From NCBI GenBank assembly GCA_035443945.1, contig DAOMNQ010000051.1, positions 1 to 20,197 on the forward strand: 20,197 bases of DNA, written 5' to 3'. The stretch comes from CAADGN01 sp035443945. Its GTDB lineage: Bacteria; Planctomycetota; Phycisphaerae; Phycisphaerales; UBA1924. A program made the position numbers and the translations under genes. The notes below the pieces were generated by a model. It had not been told where the DNA came from. It ran no database searches and saw nothing but the letters and a program-made list of their open reading frames with translations. Positions 7,170 through 13,400 of the stretch are shown piece by piece (within the stretch, counting starts at the first letter, position 1; every line of letters begins with the position of its first letter).

Positions 7170-7501
7170 CACGTGTCTCCTTCCTTTCGTTCGGCGGCGC
7201 GCGCCTCGCGCACCGCATCCCGGATCCGCCTCGCCGTCGCCCCGGTCAACTCTCCCCTGGCCACCAGGTCCGCCAGCAGGTCCGTCACCGGGTCCGGCTT
7301 GCGGTCTTCGAGCACCATCCGCAGCCGCTCGATCACCCGGTCCACCCGCCCCCGGATCGTGGGGTAACTCACCCCGTACGCCTCCGCGACCCCCTTCAGC
7401 GACCCCGAAGCCAGCACCAACTCCGCCACCAGTTCCAGGTCCTCCCGCGGCAGCCGGCAGAGCGGGTGTGAATCGACGGACTTTTCAATCTCGACAGCCA
7501 T
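7169..7501 (-). CDS. DUF2089-family putative transcriptional regulator
   Basis: 110 residues from ATG 7501. LPREDLELVAELVLASGSLK (17-36) followed by GVAEAYGVSYPTIRGRVDRV (37-56) is the DUF2089 pattern, with a helix-turn-helix at about 33-60 (the recognition helix includes YPTIRGR). Many family members also carry an N-terminal zinc ribbon; this one lacks it, having only one Cys. The C-terminal 65-105 region (DPVTDLLADLVARGELTGAT) resembles the 'short tail' seen in other DUF2089/SHOCT-like proteins where 'L..G.I...E' recurs. It is the first gene of a two-gene operon, with a strong promoter directly in front, and is divergent from the pseudopilin gene 183 bases away. Confidence 0.82.
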   Translation of the reverse strand: MAVEIEKSVDSHPLCRLPREDLELVAELVLASGSLKGVAEAYGVSYPTIRGRVDRVIERLRMVLEDRKPDPVTDLLADLVARGELTGATARRIRDAVREARAAERKEGDT

Positions 7502-7508
7502 TTTTCGT

Positions 7509-7536
7509 ATTATTGAAGTTCATTGCGATTTGTCAA
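7509..7536 (-). promoter_or_regulatory. Strong sigma70-type promoter of the DUF2089 operon
   Basis: On the minus strand, TTGACA (7536-7531, perfect -35) is followed by a 16-base spacer and AATAAT (7514-7509, 5 of 6). Seven bases (ACGAAAA) then lead straight into the ATG at 7501. No room exists for a ribosome site, so the mRNA should be leaderless. The promoter lies in an AT-rich patch (7501-7570) that stands out from the rest of the window. Confidence 0.8.
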
Positions 7537-7635
7537 GTCTGATTTTCGTTTTCCATCAGCATTCAGCACCCTAGCACAACCCGATTCGATGCCAGTGTTC
7601 TCAAACAGACGACCGCCAGAAATCGTCACGATGGG

Positions 7636-7678
7636 TTGACGGGGGGGGGGGGGGGGGGGGGGGGTCGCGTGGTATACT
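7636..7678 (+). promoter_or_regulatory. Promoter with a 24-G tract between -35 and -10
   Basis: TTGAC (7636-7640, plus the first G) is followed by G24 (7641-7664), TCGCG, then TGG and TATACT (7673-7678), an extended -10 (TGn, 5 of 6 hexamer). The spacer is 31 bases as written; about 10 Gs instead of 24 would give the optimal 17. The pseudopilin ATG is six bases after the -10. A homopolymer in this position is the classic layout of a slipped-strand, phase-variable promoter such as Neisseria porA. The count of Gs in an assembly is unreliable. Confidence 0.6.
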
Positions 7679-7684
7679 GGCCCC

Positions 7685-8377
7685 ATGCGGCCGACCCGGA
7701 CCAGCCCGGTTCGTGCACGGGGCCTTGCCTTTCGGCGCGGCTTCTCCCTCCCCGAACTCGTCGTCGTCCTCGGCGTGCTGACGGTCCTCGTCGGCCTGCT
7801 GGTGCCGTCGGTTCGACAGACCTGGCACCAGGGGCGTCTGACCTCCCTGCTCGGCGAGATCCAGCAGCAGGCGGCCTTGGTCGAGATGTTCGGCAACGAG
7901 CACAACGACCTGTACCCGTTCGCGGCCTTCGACACCGTCGGCGACTGCGCACACAAGTGGTACGAAGCGCTGGTGCAAGAGGGCATGCTCGACGATCGCG
8001 CGGCGGAGCGAGCCTCCGTCTTCCAACTCTCGCTCTGCATGGTCTACGACGCGCGTCGAATGGAACCGGGCAATACGCCCGATCGGAACGCCTGGGATGA
8101 GCCGCCGGTGCCCGTGTATCGTCGCCAGACCCGCCTGCCCGCCTCCAAGGGGATGCTCTACTGGCTCTACACCTACGAGAAGCGCAGCCCGTGGCCGCGC
8201 ACGTGGTGCTGCTACCCCGACAGTTCGCCAGGTCCCGTCGCGATGGCCGACGGGAGCGCGCTGATCGGACGATGGATGGACTTCCTGCCCGACGGCGAGT
8301 TGGTGGTCGACAATCCCAGCGGCGTCGGGTATCCCGTCATCACCACCTGGTACGGCGTCGAAGGACGCGACCGATAG
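7685..8377 (+). CDS. Type IV pilin-like pseudopilin (prepilin N-terminal methylation domain)
   Basis: 230 residues from ATG 7685. FRRGFSLPELVVVLGVL shows the prepilin peptidase site: cleavage after Gly19, mature Phe20, with Glu24 at position +5, and a hydrophobic helix to about residue 41. A helical spine continues to about 75 (GEIQQQAALVEMFGNEHNDL). The C-terminal globular part has Cys88, Cys118, Cys175 and Cys176 and a PGPVAMADGSALIG segment (182-195), like the ADGS end motif of the large planctomycete pseudopilin families (H-x9-DG group). It should be exported and assembled in a type II secretion/pilus-like fibre; no other secretion gene is in the window. It is the first gene of the 7685-9983 run, with the start next to the -10. 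Confidence 0.85.
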   Translation: MRPTRTSPVRARGLAFRRGFSLPELVVVLGVLTVLVGLLVPSVRQTWHQGRLTSLLGEIQQQAALVEMFGNEHNDLYPFAAFDTVGDCAHKWYEALVQEGMLDDRAAERASVFQLSLCMVYDARRMEPGNTPDRNAWDEPPVPVYRRQTRLPASKGMLYWLYTYEKRSPWPRTWCCYPDSSPGPVAMADGSALIGRWMDFLPDGELVVDNPSGVGYPVITTWYGVEGRDR

Positions 8378-8388
8378 GAGAACATCGG

Positions 8389-8834
8389 ATGACGCAGCAC
8401 AGCGTCAGAGCCAACTGGAAGCGGGGCACGTTCGCAATCGCGATCACAGCCATCGTCGCGACGGCGCTCACGCAGCCAGAACCGTCACCACCCTCATGTT
8501 ACAAGCCGAAGGAACCCATCGGATGCGCGGACTGTGGACGATCGACCTACATGGGCTACTGCGAGGAGGGCTGCGAGGTGGGCTCGCCCGGCAGGACCGG
8601 ACCCGGCACGCTCACGCAGTTCTACTGCTACACCATACCGCCGCAGCAACACGCCACTGGGCGTGCAATGATCCCGTGCCCCAGGGGTGGTCTCTCACGT
8701 CCTGCTCTCCGAACGGCGACGGTCTGTGCTGCATCATCGAGGATGGGGCGGATCCCGATCCGAGGGAGAACGTCCTGAGCACCAACGCGTGCCTGACGGG
8801 CGACGCGTGCGGGAGTGGTGGGGGCGAGCAGTGA
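8389..8834 (+). pseudogene. Cys-rich exported protein, apparently frameshifted
   Basis: ATG 8389 has GGAG about nine bases upstream (8377-8380). The first frame gives a basic start, a hydrophobic stretch (TFAIAITAIVATAL) and then a Cys-rich segment with CYKPKEPIGCADCG, YMGYCEEGCEVG and FYCYTIPP. Near 8640-8660 it degenerates into Arg/Pro-rich sequence. From there the -1 frame becomes protein-like: WACNDPVPQGWSLTSC, GDGLCC, ACLTGDACGSGGGEQ and a stop at 8834. Joining the frames gives about 148 residues with evenly spaced Cys pairs, typical of a disulfide-rich secreted protein. One missing base would explain it. I do not recognise the family. The next gene's ribosome site begins 15 bases after the second-frame stop, which supports that end. 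Confidence 0.6.
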
Positions 8835-8862
8835 CTCGGGGCGCAACCGGAGGCCACTCCAG

Positions 8863-9846
8863 ATGACAGAAGCCCGTTCGCTCGCCGGAATCGTGTGTCG
8901 TGCGAGGTGGTTCGCGGCGTGCCTCATGCTGTGCTGTGCAGCGAGCGCGGTGTCGGCTCAATCCGAAGCAGACGAGTTGCGCTCGTGGCTTCGGGAGTAC
9001 CTGCCCCGTCAGGGTGCCATTCACGCCGTCTACGAATCGGCCGAGACGGATCACGTGTCCATCTTCGGCTTCGACGCCGAGACGGGCGCGTGGTACGGGA
9101 GTTTCCTCGGCAAACTCTTCGCCCGCGATCCCGAGGGAGTACTCTACCGCACTCCGGAGCCATACGCCCGCGTGGAACGGTGGGGCGGCGAACCACGCGG
9201 CGTCTCGGATACGGCGATCGAAGATGCATTCCCCTTCGTGACGCTCGGGTTCATCGCCGAGAATGCTCAACATGCGGAGCGAATCGAACGCGCACGCGAC
9301 GGTGGCTGGGCGGTCGCCTTCCGATTTTATCTCGGCAACCGCCAGATGTTCGGGTGGACGCCGACGGGGAACTATGTCCCCGAGCAGCGGACGCTGCTCT
9401 ACCATATCAACGGTGATGGCAGGCTCGAAGCGTACGAGTGGCCGGACTGGGGCGGGAACCGGACGACCATCAACTACGCGGACAACGCGACGACAGCCTT
9501 TCCGATCGCCGCATCGTTCGGCGTGCATCAAGGCTGGCGACTAGCGAAGGTTTCGCATGACCGTCAGCCCGGAGCGCCGGAGTTCTCCATCGAAGCCGTT
9601 ACTGAACGGGCCCGCAGCGCGGGCATCCTGGAGCGGGTGACCCGCTGGTCCGTGGCTTCCGCTTCCTCTGACCCCGCACAGGCTGCCGAACCGAGCGCCG
9701 TCGCGGCGACCGGGGCCGAGTCGTCGCGTCGTCCCGCTCCGCCATTTCCCGAGGCTCCCAGGCGCTCGTCGTTCGACTGGCCGCTCATCGGCGTGGGCGT
9801 GGTCTTCGTCGCCGTCGGCATCTGCGCGTGGGTGCGCCGGCGATGA
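8863..9846 (+). CDS. Exported protein with C-terminal membrane anchor, unknown function
   Basis: 327 residues from ATG 8863, with GGAGG at 8849-8853. Residues 1-32 are a signal peptide (RARWFAACLMLCCAASAVSA, cleavage after about Ala32). The mature domain (35-260) is mixed alpha/beta, with FGFDAETGAWYGSFLGKLF, FGWTPTGNYVPEQRTLLYHI and YEWPDWGGNRTTINYADNAT. A Pro/Ala/Ser-rich linker (about 260-300) leads to a last hydrophobic helix, WPLIGVGVVFVAVGICAW, ending in VRRR. This resembles C-terminal sorting or anchor tails (hydrophobic helix plus Arg cluster), but no exact PEP-CTERM or GlyGly-CTERM motif is present. Family not recognised. Being just behind the pseudopilin and Cys-rich genes, it may be part of the same surface structure. 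Confidence 0.75.
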   Translation: MTEARSLAGIVCRARWFAACLMLCCAASAVSAQSEADELRSWLREYLPRQGAIHAVYESAETDHVSIFGFDAETGAWYGSFLGKLFARDPEGVLYRTPEPYARVERWGGEPRGVSDTAIEDAFPFVTLGFIAENAQHAERIERARDGGWAVAFRFYLGNRQMFGWTPTGNYVPEQRTLLYHINGDGRLEAYEWPDWGGNRTTINYADNATTAFPIAASFGVHQGWRLAKVSHDRQPGAPEFSIEAVTERARSAGILERVTRWSVASASSDPAQAAEPSAVAATGAESSRRPAPPFPEAPRRSSFDWPLIGVGVVFVAVGICAWVRRR

Positions 9847-9983
9847 CGGCGCGGCGGCTCGCGGGCGAAACGTGGCGGCGCCTCGCCGTCGCCGTGCTGC
9901 TCGCCGAGGCGGGATGGTCCTCGTGCCGAGGGGCCGCTCACTCTCTCCCGGCCCTCGGGTGCTCTTCCCTTCGCCGATACTGA
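9843..9983 (+). CDS. Small ORF (46 codons) coupled by ATGA overlap
   Basis: ATG 9843 overlaps the upstream stop by four bases (ATGA). The product begins MTARRLAGETWRRLAVAVLL, a basic start plus a short hydrophobic stretch, and contains two Cys. It stops at TGA 9981-9983, within the hairpin block. The overlap suggests translational coupling, but the composition is also what random GC-rich sequence gives. It may be the remnant of a longer gene. No family recognised. Confidence 0.3.
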   Translation: MTARRLAGETWRRLAVAVLLAEAGWSSCRGAAHSLPALGCSSLRRY

Positions 9984-10055
9984 GCGTCGGGTCGTCGAGC
10001 CGGGACGAGACCCCGACCATCAGCGTGGTCGGGGGTATCCTCTGGGCGAAGGGAA
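9965..10055. repeat. Nested inverted repeats in the 9984-10182 intergenic region
   Basis: TTCCCTTCGCC (9965-9975) pairs exactly with GGCGAAGGGAA (10045-10055), and GATAC (9976-9980) with GTATC (10035-10039) across a five-base bulge. Inside, CCCCGACCA (10011-10019) and TGGTCGGGG (10026-10034) form a perfect 9-bp stem with a six-base loop. The left outer arm overlaps the end of the small ORF. Confidence 0.7.
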
Positions 10056-10077
10056 AACGGCCCATGCATGTACGACA

Positions 10078-10121
10078 ACGCCCGCCTTTCGGCGGGCGTC
10101 GGACCGGGGGGCTAACCCCGG
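10078..10121 (+). terminator. Two tandem GC-rich hairpins upstream of the NYN gene
   Basis: ACGCCCGCC (10078-10086) pairs with GGCGGGCGT (10091-10099), 9 bp with a TTTC loop. Four bases later, CCGGGG (10104-10109) pairs with CCCCGG (10116-10121) with a six-base loop. There is no U tract. They may end transcription of the pseudopilin run, or be part of a structured RNA together with the 9965-10055 repeats. Confidence 0.4.
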
Positions 10122-10182
10122 CGTGGTTCCTTGATCATACGCTGATCGGCCTCATGGCTTCAACTCTCGTGGACGACGACCC

Positions 10183-10824
10183 ATGGCAGAGAATCGCGTG
10201 GCCGCGTATGTGGACGGGTTCAACCTGTATTACGGGTTGAGATCGAAGGGATGGGGGCATTTCTACTGGATCGATCCGTACGTGCTGATCGAGGGTCTGC
10301 GTGCTGAAGGCCAGCGAGTCGTGGCTGTCAAGTACTTCACTGCGAGGGTCCGTCAACCCGACGACAAGCGACGCCGACAGTCCGCGTACCTCGACGCGCT
10401 TCGCGCCGTATCCCAGGTCGAGATCATCCAGGGGAAGTTCTACAGGAAGAGCCGCAGGTGCATCCGGTGCGGGGGGGAATGGCCGACGTTCGAGGAGAAG
10501 ATGACGGATAGCGCGATCGCGGCGCACCTTGTCGCGGACGCGTTTCTCGGCGTGTTCGATCAGGCTGTTCTGGTAGGGGGTGATACGGACATCGTGCCCG
10601 CCATCAAAGTGGTCCGCAGGCACTTCCCGAACAAGAGGCTGATGGCATGGTTCCCTCAGAACCGAAAGAACCAGGAAGTCGCCGACTCCTGCCACGATTC
10701 CTTTCAGATCAATGGTGATCACCTGCGCGACGCACTGATGCCCGACACGATCGAGATCGACGTGGGGGTGTACGTCAAGCGACCGGTGGAATGGGTGTAC
10801 AACAAGCGGCGAGGTCACCGCTGA
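10183..10824 (+). CDS. NYN-domain (PIN-like) putative ribonuclease
   Basis: 213 residues from ATG 10183. NYN proteins are metal-dependent PIN-fold nucleases acting on RNA. Acidic-site motifs are AYVDGFNLYYG (Asp11, Asn14), EEKMTDSAIAAHLVADA (Glu105, Asp109) and LVGGDTDIVPAI (Asp134, Asp136), all intact. A CxxC (Cys93, Cys96; RRCIRCGGEW) just before the second motif is a feature of one NYN subgroup and could bind a metal. Relatives in databases are sometimes called HspA-type monooxygenases; that name is not supported here. By eye the gene is less GC-rich than pdxJ or folC, with codons such as TTC, AAG and GAT more frequent, which would fit later acquisition. It ends 19 bases before pdxJ. No ribosome site or clear promoter is seen. 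Confidence 0.85.
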   Translation: MAENRVAAYVDGFNLYYGLRSKGWGHFYWIDPYVLIEGLRAEGQRVVAVKYFTARVRQPDDKRRRQSAYLDALRAVSQVEIIQGKFYRKSRRCIRCGGEWPTFEEKMTDSAIAAHLVADAFLGVFDQAVLVGGDTDIVPAIKVVRRHFPNKRLMAWFPQNRKNQEVADSCHDSFQINGDHLRDALMPDTIEIDVGVYVKRPVEWVYNKRRGHR

Positions 10825-10843
10825 CCGCGCCACGGACTCCGCC

Positions 10844-11617
10844 ATGATCCAACTCGGCGTCAACATCGATCACGTCGCCACCGTCCGTCAGGCTCGCTAC
10901 CGCGACGTGCCGCCCGAGCAGGGCGAGCCGGACCCGGTCCGCGCGGCCCACGAGGCCGAACTCGGCGGGGCCGACGGCATCACCATGCACCTGCGCGAAG
11001 ACCGCCGCCACATTCAGGACCGCGACGTCGAACTCCTCCGCCGCCTCGTCGCGGTGAAGGTGAACCTCGAGATGGCGGCGACGGACGAGATGGTGGCCAT
11101 CGCCCGGCGCATCCGCCCCGACACGGCCATGCTCGTGCCCGAGGGCCGCACCGAGGTCACGACCGAGGGCGGGCTGGACGTGGCCGGGCAGTCGGCGCGC
11201 ATGAAGGAGGTCGTCGCCCGCCTGCGCGACGCGGGCATGCTCGTCTCCGCCTTCATCGACGCCGACGACCGCCAGGTGGACGCCGCCGCCGCCGCGGGCT
11301 TCGACGTCTGCGAGGTCCACACCGGCCCGTACGCGCACGCCTTCGCAGAGTGCGGCGGCGACTTCCGGCGCGGCGCGCTCCGCGCCGAACTCGAGCGAGT
11401 CGCGCACGCCGGCGCGCGCATCCGCCACGCCGGGATGCGCTTCAACGCGGGCCATGCGCTCAACTACATGAACGTCGGCCCGATCGCCGCCCTCCCCGGC
11501 GTCGAAGAACTGCACATCGGGCACGCGATCGTCAGCCGCGCCGTCTTCGTCGGCCTGCGCGAGGCGGTGCGCGAGATGAAGGCCCTCATGGCGCTCCACG
11601 CCCCCCGTTCCGCCTGA
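10844..11617 (+). CDS. pdxJ: Pyridoxine 5'-phosphate synthase
   Basis: 257 residues. PdxJ condenses 1-deoxyxylulose 5-phosphate with 3-amino-2-oxopropyl phosphate to form pyridoxine 5'-phosphate, the last ring-forming step of the DXP-dependent vitamin B6 pathway, in the cytoplasm. It is a TIM barrel with the family signatures in order: NIDHVATVRQAR (7-18), GADGITMHLREDRRHI (42-57, His49), NLEMA (74-78, Glu76), LVPEGRTEVTTEGGLDV (97-113), SAFIDAD, EVHTGPYA (157-164), NAGHALNY (His204) and HIGHAIVSRAVFVGL (224-238). Full length and intact. No ribosome site is visible; it follows the NYN gene by 19 bases and may be read from an upstream promoter. Confidence 0.96.
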   Translation: MIQLGVNIDHVATVRQARYRDVPPEQGEPDPVRAAHEAELGGADGITMHLREDRRHIQDRDVELLRRLVAVKVNLEMAATDEMVAIARRIRPDTAMLVPEGRTEVTTEGGLDVAGQSARMKEVVARLRDAGMLVSAFIDADDRQVDAAAAAGFDVCEVHTGPYAHAFAECGGDFRRGALRAELERVAHAGARIRHAGMRFNAGHALNYMNVGPIAALPGVEELHIGHAIVSRAVFVGLREAVREMKALMALHAPRSA

Positions 11618-11729
11618 TCGGGCACGTCATCCGCACCCGCCGCGGCGCGCAAGTCCTTGCGGCGCAGCCGAAAGCGACCACGGCCGAGGAAGTGTGAAGA
11701 TCGTGCTTCGATGTGGGAAACTTTCGGCT

Positions 11730-11735
11730 TAGAAT
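11730..11735 (+). promoter_or_regulatory. -10 hexamer of folC
   Basis: TAGAAT (5 of 6) ends eight bases before ATG 11744, and there is no ribosome site. The likely start of transcription is at or one base before the ATG. The -35 region is not convincing. Confidence 0.45.
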
Positions 11736-11743
11736 CCTCCGCT

Positions 11744-13219
11744 ATGCCCCGAACCTCCAGCGCCGCCGGGAAAGCCCCGGGGCGATCGCCCGGACAGTCC
11801 GCCGCGCCGGTGAAAGCCCGAATCCGCCGCCCCAAGCGGTTCGCGAGCCATCAGACCGCGCTCAAGTACCTCAACGACAGCGTGAATATCGAGCGGATGC
11901 GTCCCGCGAACGTGGACCGCACCGTCTTCCGCCTCGACCGCATGCGCGCCATGATGGACGCGCTGGGCAACCCCGAGCGCGACGTGCGCTTCGTCCACGT
12001 CGCCGGCAGCAAGGGCAAAGGCTCGACCGCCGAGATGCTCGCCTCGAGCCTCGCCTCGTGCGGCTACACCACCGGCGTCTACATCAGCCCGCACCTCACC
12101 GACGTCCGCGAACGCATCCGCATCAACAACCAGTGGATCGACGAGGACGAGTTCACCGCGGCGCTCGGCGCGGCCGCCGCGGCGGCCGAGGCCGTCGAGG
12201 CACGCCACGGGCAGGCCACCTACTTCGAACTCCTCACCGCGCTCGCGCTGCGCTTCTTCGCCGAGCGCGCCGTGGACGCCGCCGTCCTCGAGGTCGGCCT
12301 CGGCGGCCGCCTCGACTCCACCAACGTCGTCACCCCCGAGGTCTGCATCCTCACCGCCATCCAACTCGAACACACGCAACTGCTCGGCTCGACGCTGGCG
12401 GAGATCGCCCGCGAGAAGGCCGGCATCATGAAGCCCGGCGTCACCGCCATCACCTTCCCCCAGTGCGACGAGGTGATGGGCGTCTTCCGCGAGGAGGCCG
12501 ACCGCGTCGGCGCGCCCCTCCGAGTCCTCGGCAAGGAGATCGATTTTTCCTACCGCTTCGAGGCCACGCCCGAACTCGGCCCGCACGCCCGCGTCTGCCT
12601 CGCCTCGCCACGCACAACCTACGAGCACCTCGCCGTCCCCCTCAAGGGCGAGCACCAGGCCCTGAACTGCGGCCTCGCGCTCGCCGCGCTGGACCACCTG
12701 CGCGACCGCGGATTCGACACGCCCGAGCGCCAGGTCGCGCTCGGCCTCGCCGCGACACCCGCCAACGGCCGGCTGGAGCAGGTCTGGTCCGCACCGCGCA
12801 TCCTCATCGACGGCGCGCACACGCCCGACAGCCTCCACGCGATGGTGCGGGCGATCGGCGCGCACGTCCGCTACGACTCGATGGTGATGATCTTCGGGTG
12901 CGCAGCCGACAAGAACGTGGACGGCATGCTGAGCAAGATCGCGCTGGGCGCGGACAAGATCATCTTCACACGCTCGTCCGACAACCCCCGCGCCTGCGAC
13001 CCCGCCGAACTCCAGCGGCGCTTCGCCGAGCGAAGCCCGAAGATGACGCAGGTCGAGCCGACGCTCAGGGACGCGATCAACACCGCCTACCGCGCCGTGG
13101 GCCGCGACGACCTCATCCTCGTCACAGGCTCGTTCTACCTCGCGGGCGAGGCCAAGCGCCTGCTCGCCGAGGCCGCAGCCAGGCGCAAGCCCGCCCAGCA
13201 GGTCGAGGCCAAGCGCTGA
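11744..13219 (+). CDS. folC: Folylpolyglutamate synthase / dihydrofolate synthase family protein
   Basis: 491 residues from ATG 11744. The frame is open further upstream, but the -10 hexamer and conserved sequence favour this ATG. FolC adds glutamate to dihydropteroate or folates with ATP. It is a Mur-ligase type enzyme: P-loop VAGSKGKGSTAEM (86-98), ISPHLTDVRERIRIN (114-128), LEVGLGGRLDSTNVV (about 183-197), LEHTQLLGSTLAEIAREKAG and NGRLEQV, then ILIDGAHTPDSL at the start of the C-terminal domain. The usual DGAHNP is DGAHTP here. The first 35 residues are a Lys/Arg/Pro-rich extension not needed for the fold. Whether it has both activities cannot be told. Confidence 0.92.
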   Translation: MPRTSSAAGKAPGRSPGQSAAPVKARIRRPKRFASHQTALKYLNDSVNIERMRPANVDRTVFRLDRMRAMMDALGNPERDVRFVHVAGSKGKGSTAEMLASSLASCGYTTGVYISPHLTDVRERIRINNQWIDEDEFTAALGAAAAAAEAVEARHGQATYFELLTALALRFFAERAVDAAVLEVGLGGRLDSTNVVTPEVCILTAIQLEHTQLLGSTLAEIAREKAGIMKPGVTAITFPQCDEVMGVFREEADRVGAPLRVLGKEIDFSYRFEATPELGPHARVCLASPRTTYEHLAVPLKGEHQALNCGLALAALDHLRDRGFDTPERQVALGLAATPANGRLEQVWSAPRILIDGAHTPDSLHAMVRAIGAHVRYDSMVMIFGCAADKNVDGMLSKIALGADKIIFTRSSDNPRACDPAELQRRFAERSPKMTQVEPTLRDAINTAYRAVGRDDLILVTGSFYLAGEAKRLLAEAAARRKPAQQVEAKR

Positions 13220-13241
13220 GCCGGACCGCCCCGGCCAGGCC

Positions 13242-13312
13242 TACAGTCGCCCGCCATGACCAGCGTCCGCACGCCGCTGCCGCTCCGACTTCCGCGCAGC
13301 CCGGTAGGCTGA
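13242..13312 (+). promoter_or_regulatory. Putative leuS leader: -10, 18-codon ORF with Leu cluster
   Basis: TACAGT (13242-13247) precedes ATG 13256 by eight bases, as at folC. The ORF (13256-13312) encodes MTSVRTPLPLRLPRSPVG, with Leu at positions 8, 10 and 12 (CTG, CTC, CTT). An intrinsic terminator follows at 13341 and leuS at 13401. The order of promoter, Leu-containing peptide, terminator and leuS is that of a ribosome-mediated attenuator. In such GC-rich DNA, short ORFs and Leu codons are common, so this is a hypothesis. Confidence 0.3.
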
Positions 13313-13340
13313 CGCGTCGGCAGCGCGCCGCGTTCCCTCC

Positions 13341-13376
13341 GGGCCTCGCCAGTGTCGGGGCCTTCGTTGTTTTTGG
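13341..13376 (+). terminator. Intrinsic terminator between folC and leuS
   Basis: GGCCTCG (13342-13348) pairs with CGGGGCC (13356-13362), 7 bp with one G-U and a 7-base loop, and G13341 with T13363 may add a pair. It is followed by TTCGTTGTTTTT (13363-13374), a U-rich run that is rare in this window. It is 24 bases before leuS, either the end of the folC transcript or part of leuS control. Confidence 0.65.
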
Positions 13377-13400
13377 AGTACGCTTCCCTTCCCGCGAGCG

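Noticed and set aside
5674..7542. 622-codon plus-strand frame across the dehydrogenase and DUF2089 operon
   Set aside because: It covers real genes on both strands and an intergenic repeat; the product is Arg/Pro/Ala-rich with no recognisable fold.
9872..10240. 122-codon plus-strand frame over the hairpin block and NYN start
   Set aside because: It is low-complexity Arg/Gly/Pro at the start, reads through hairpins and runs out of frame into the NYN gene.
10183..10824. 6-hydroxy-3-succinoylpyridine monooxygenase annotation for the NYN protein
   Set aside because: That name spreads by similarity within NYN proteins; the visible acidic residues fit a PIN-like nuclease and no flavin or oxygenase motif is present.
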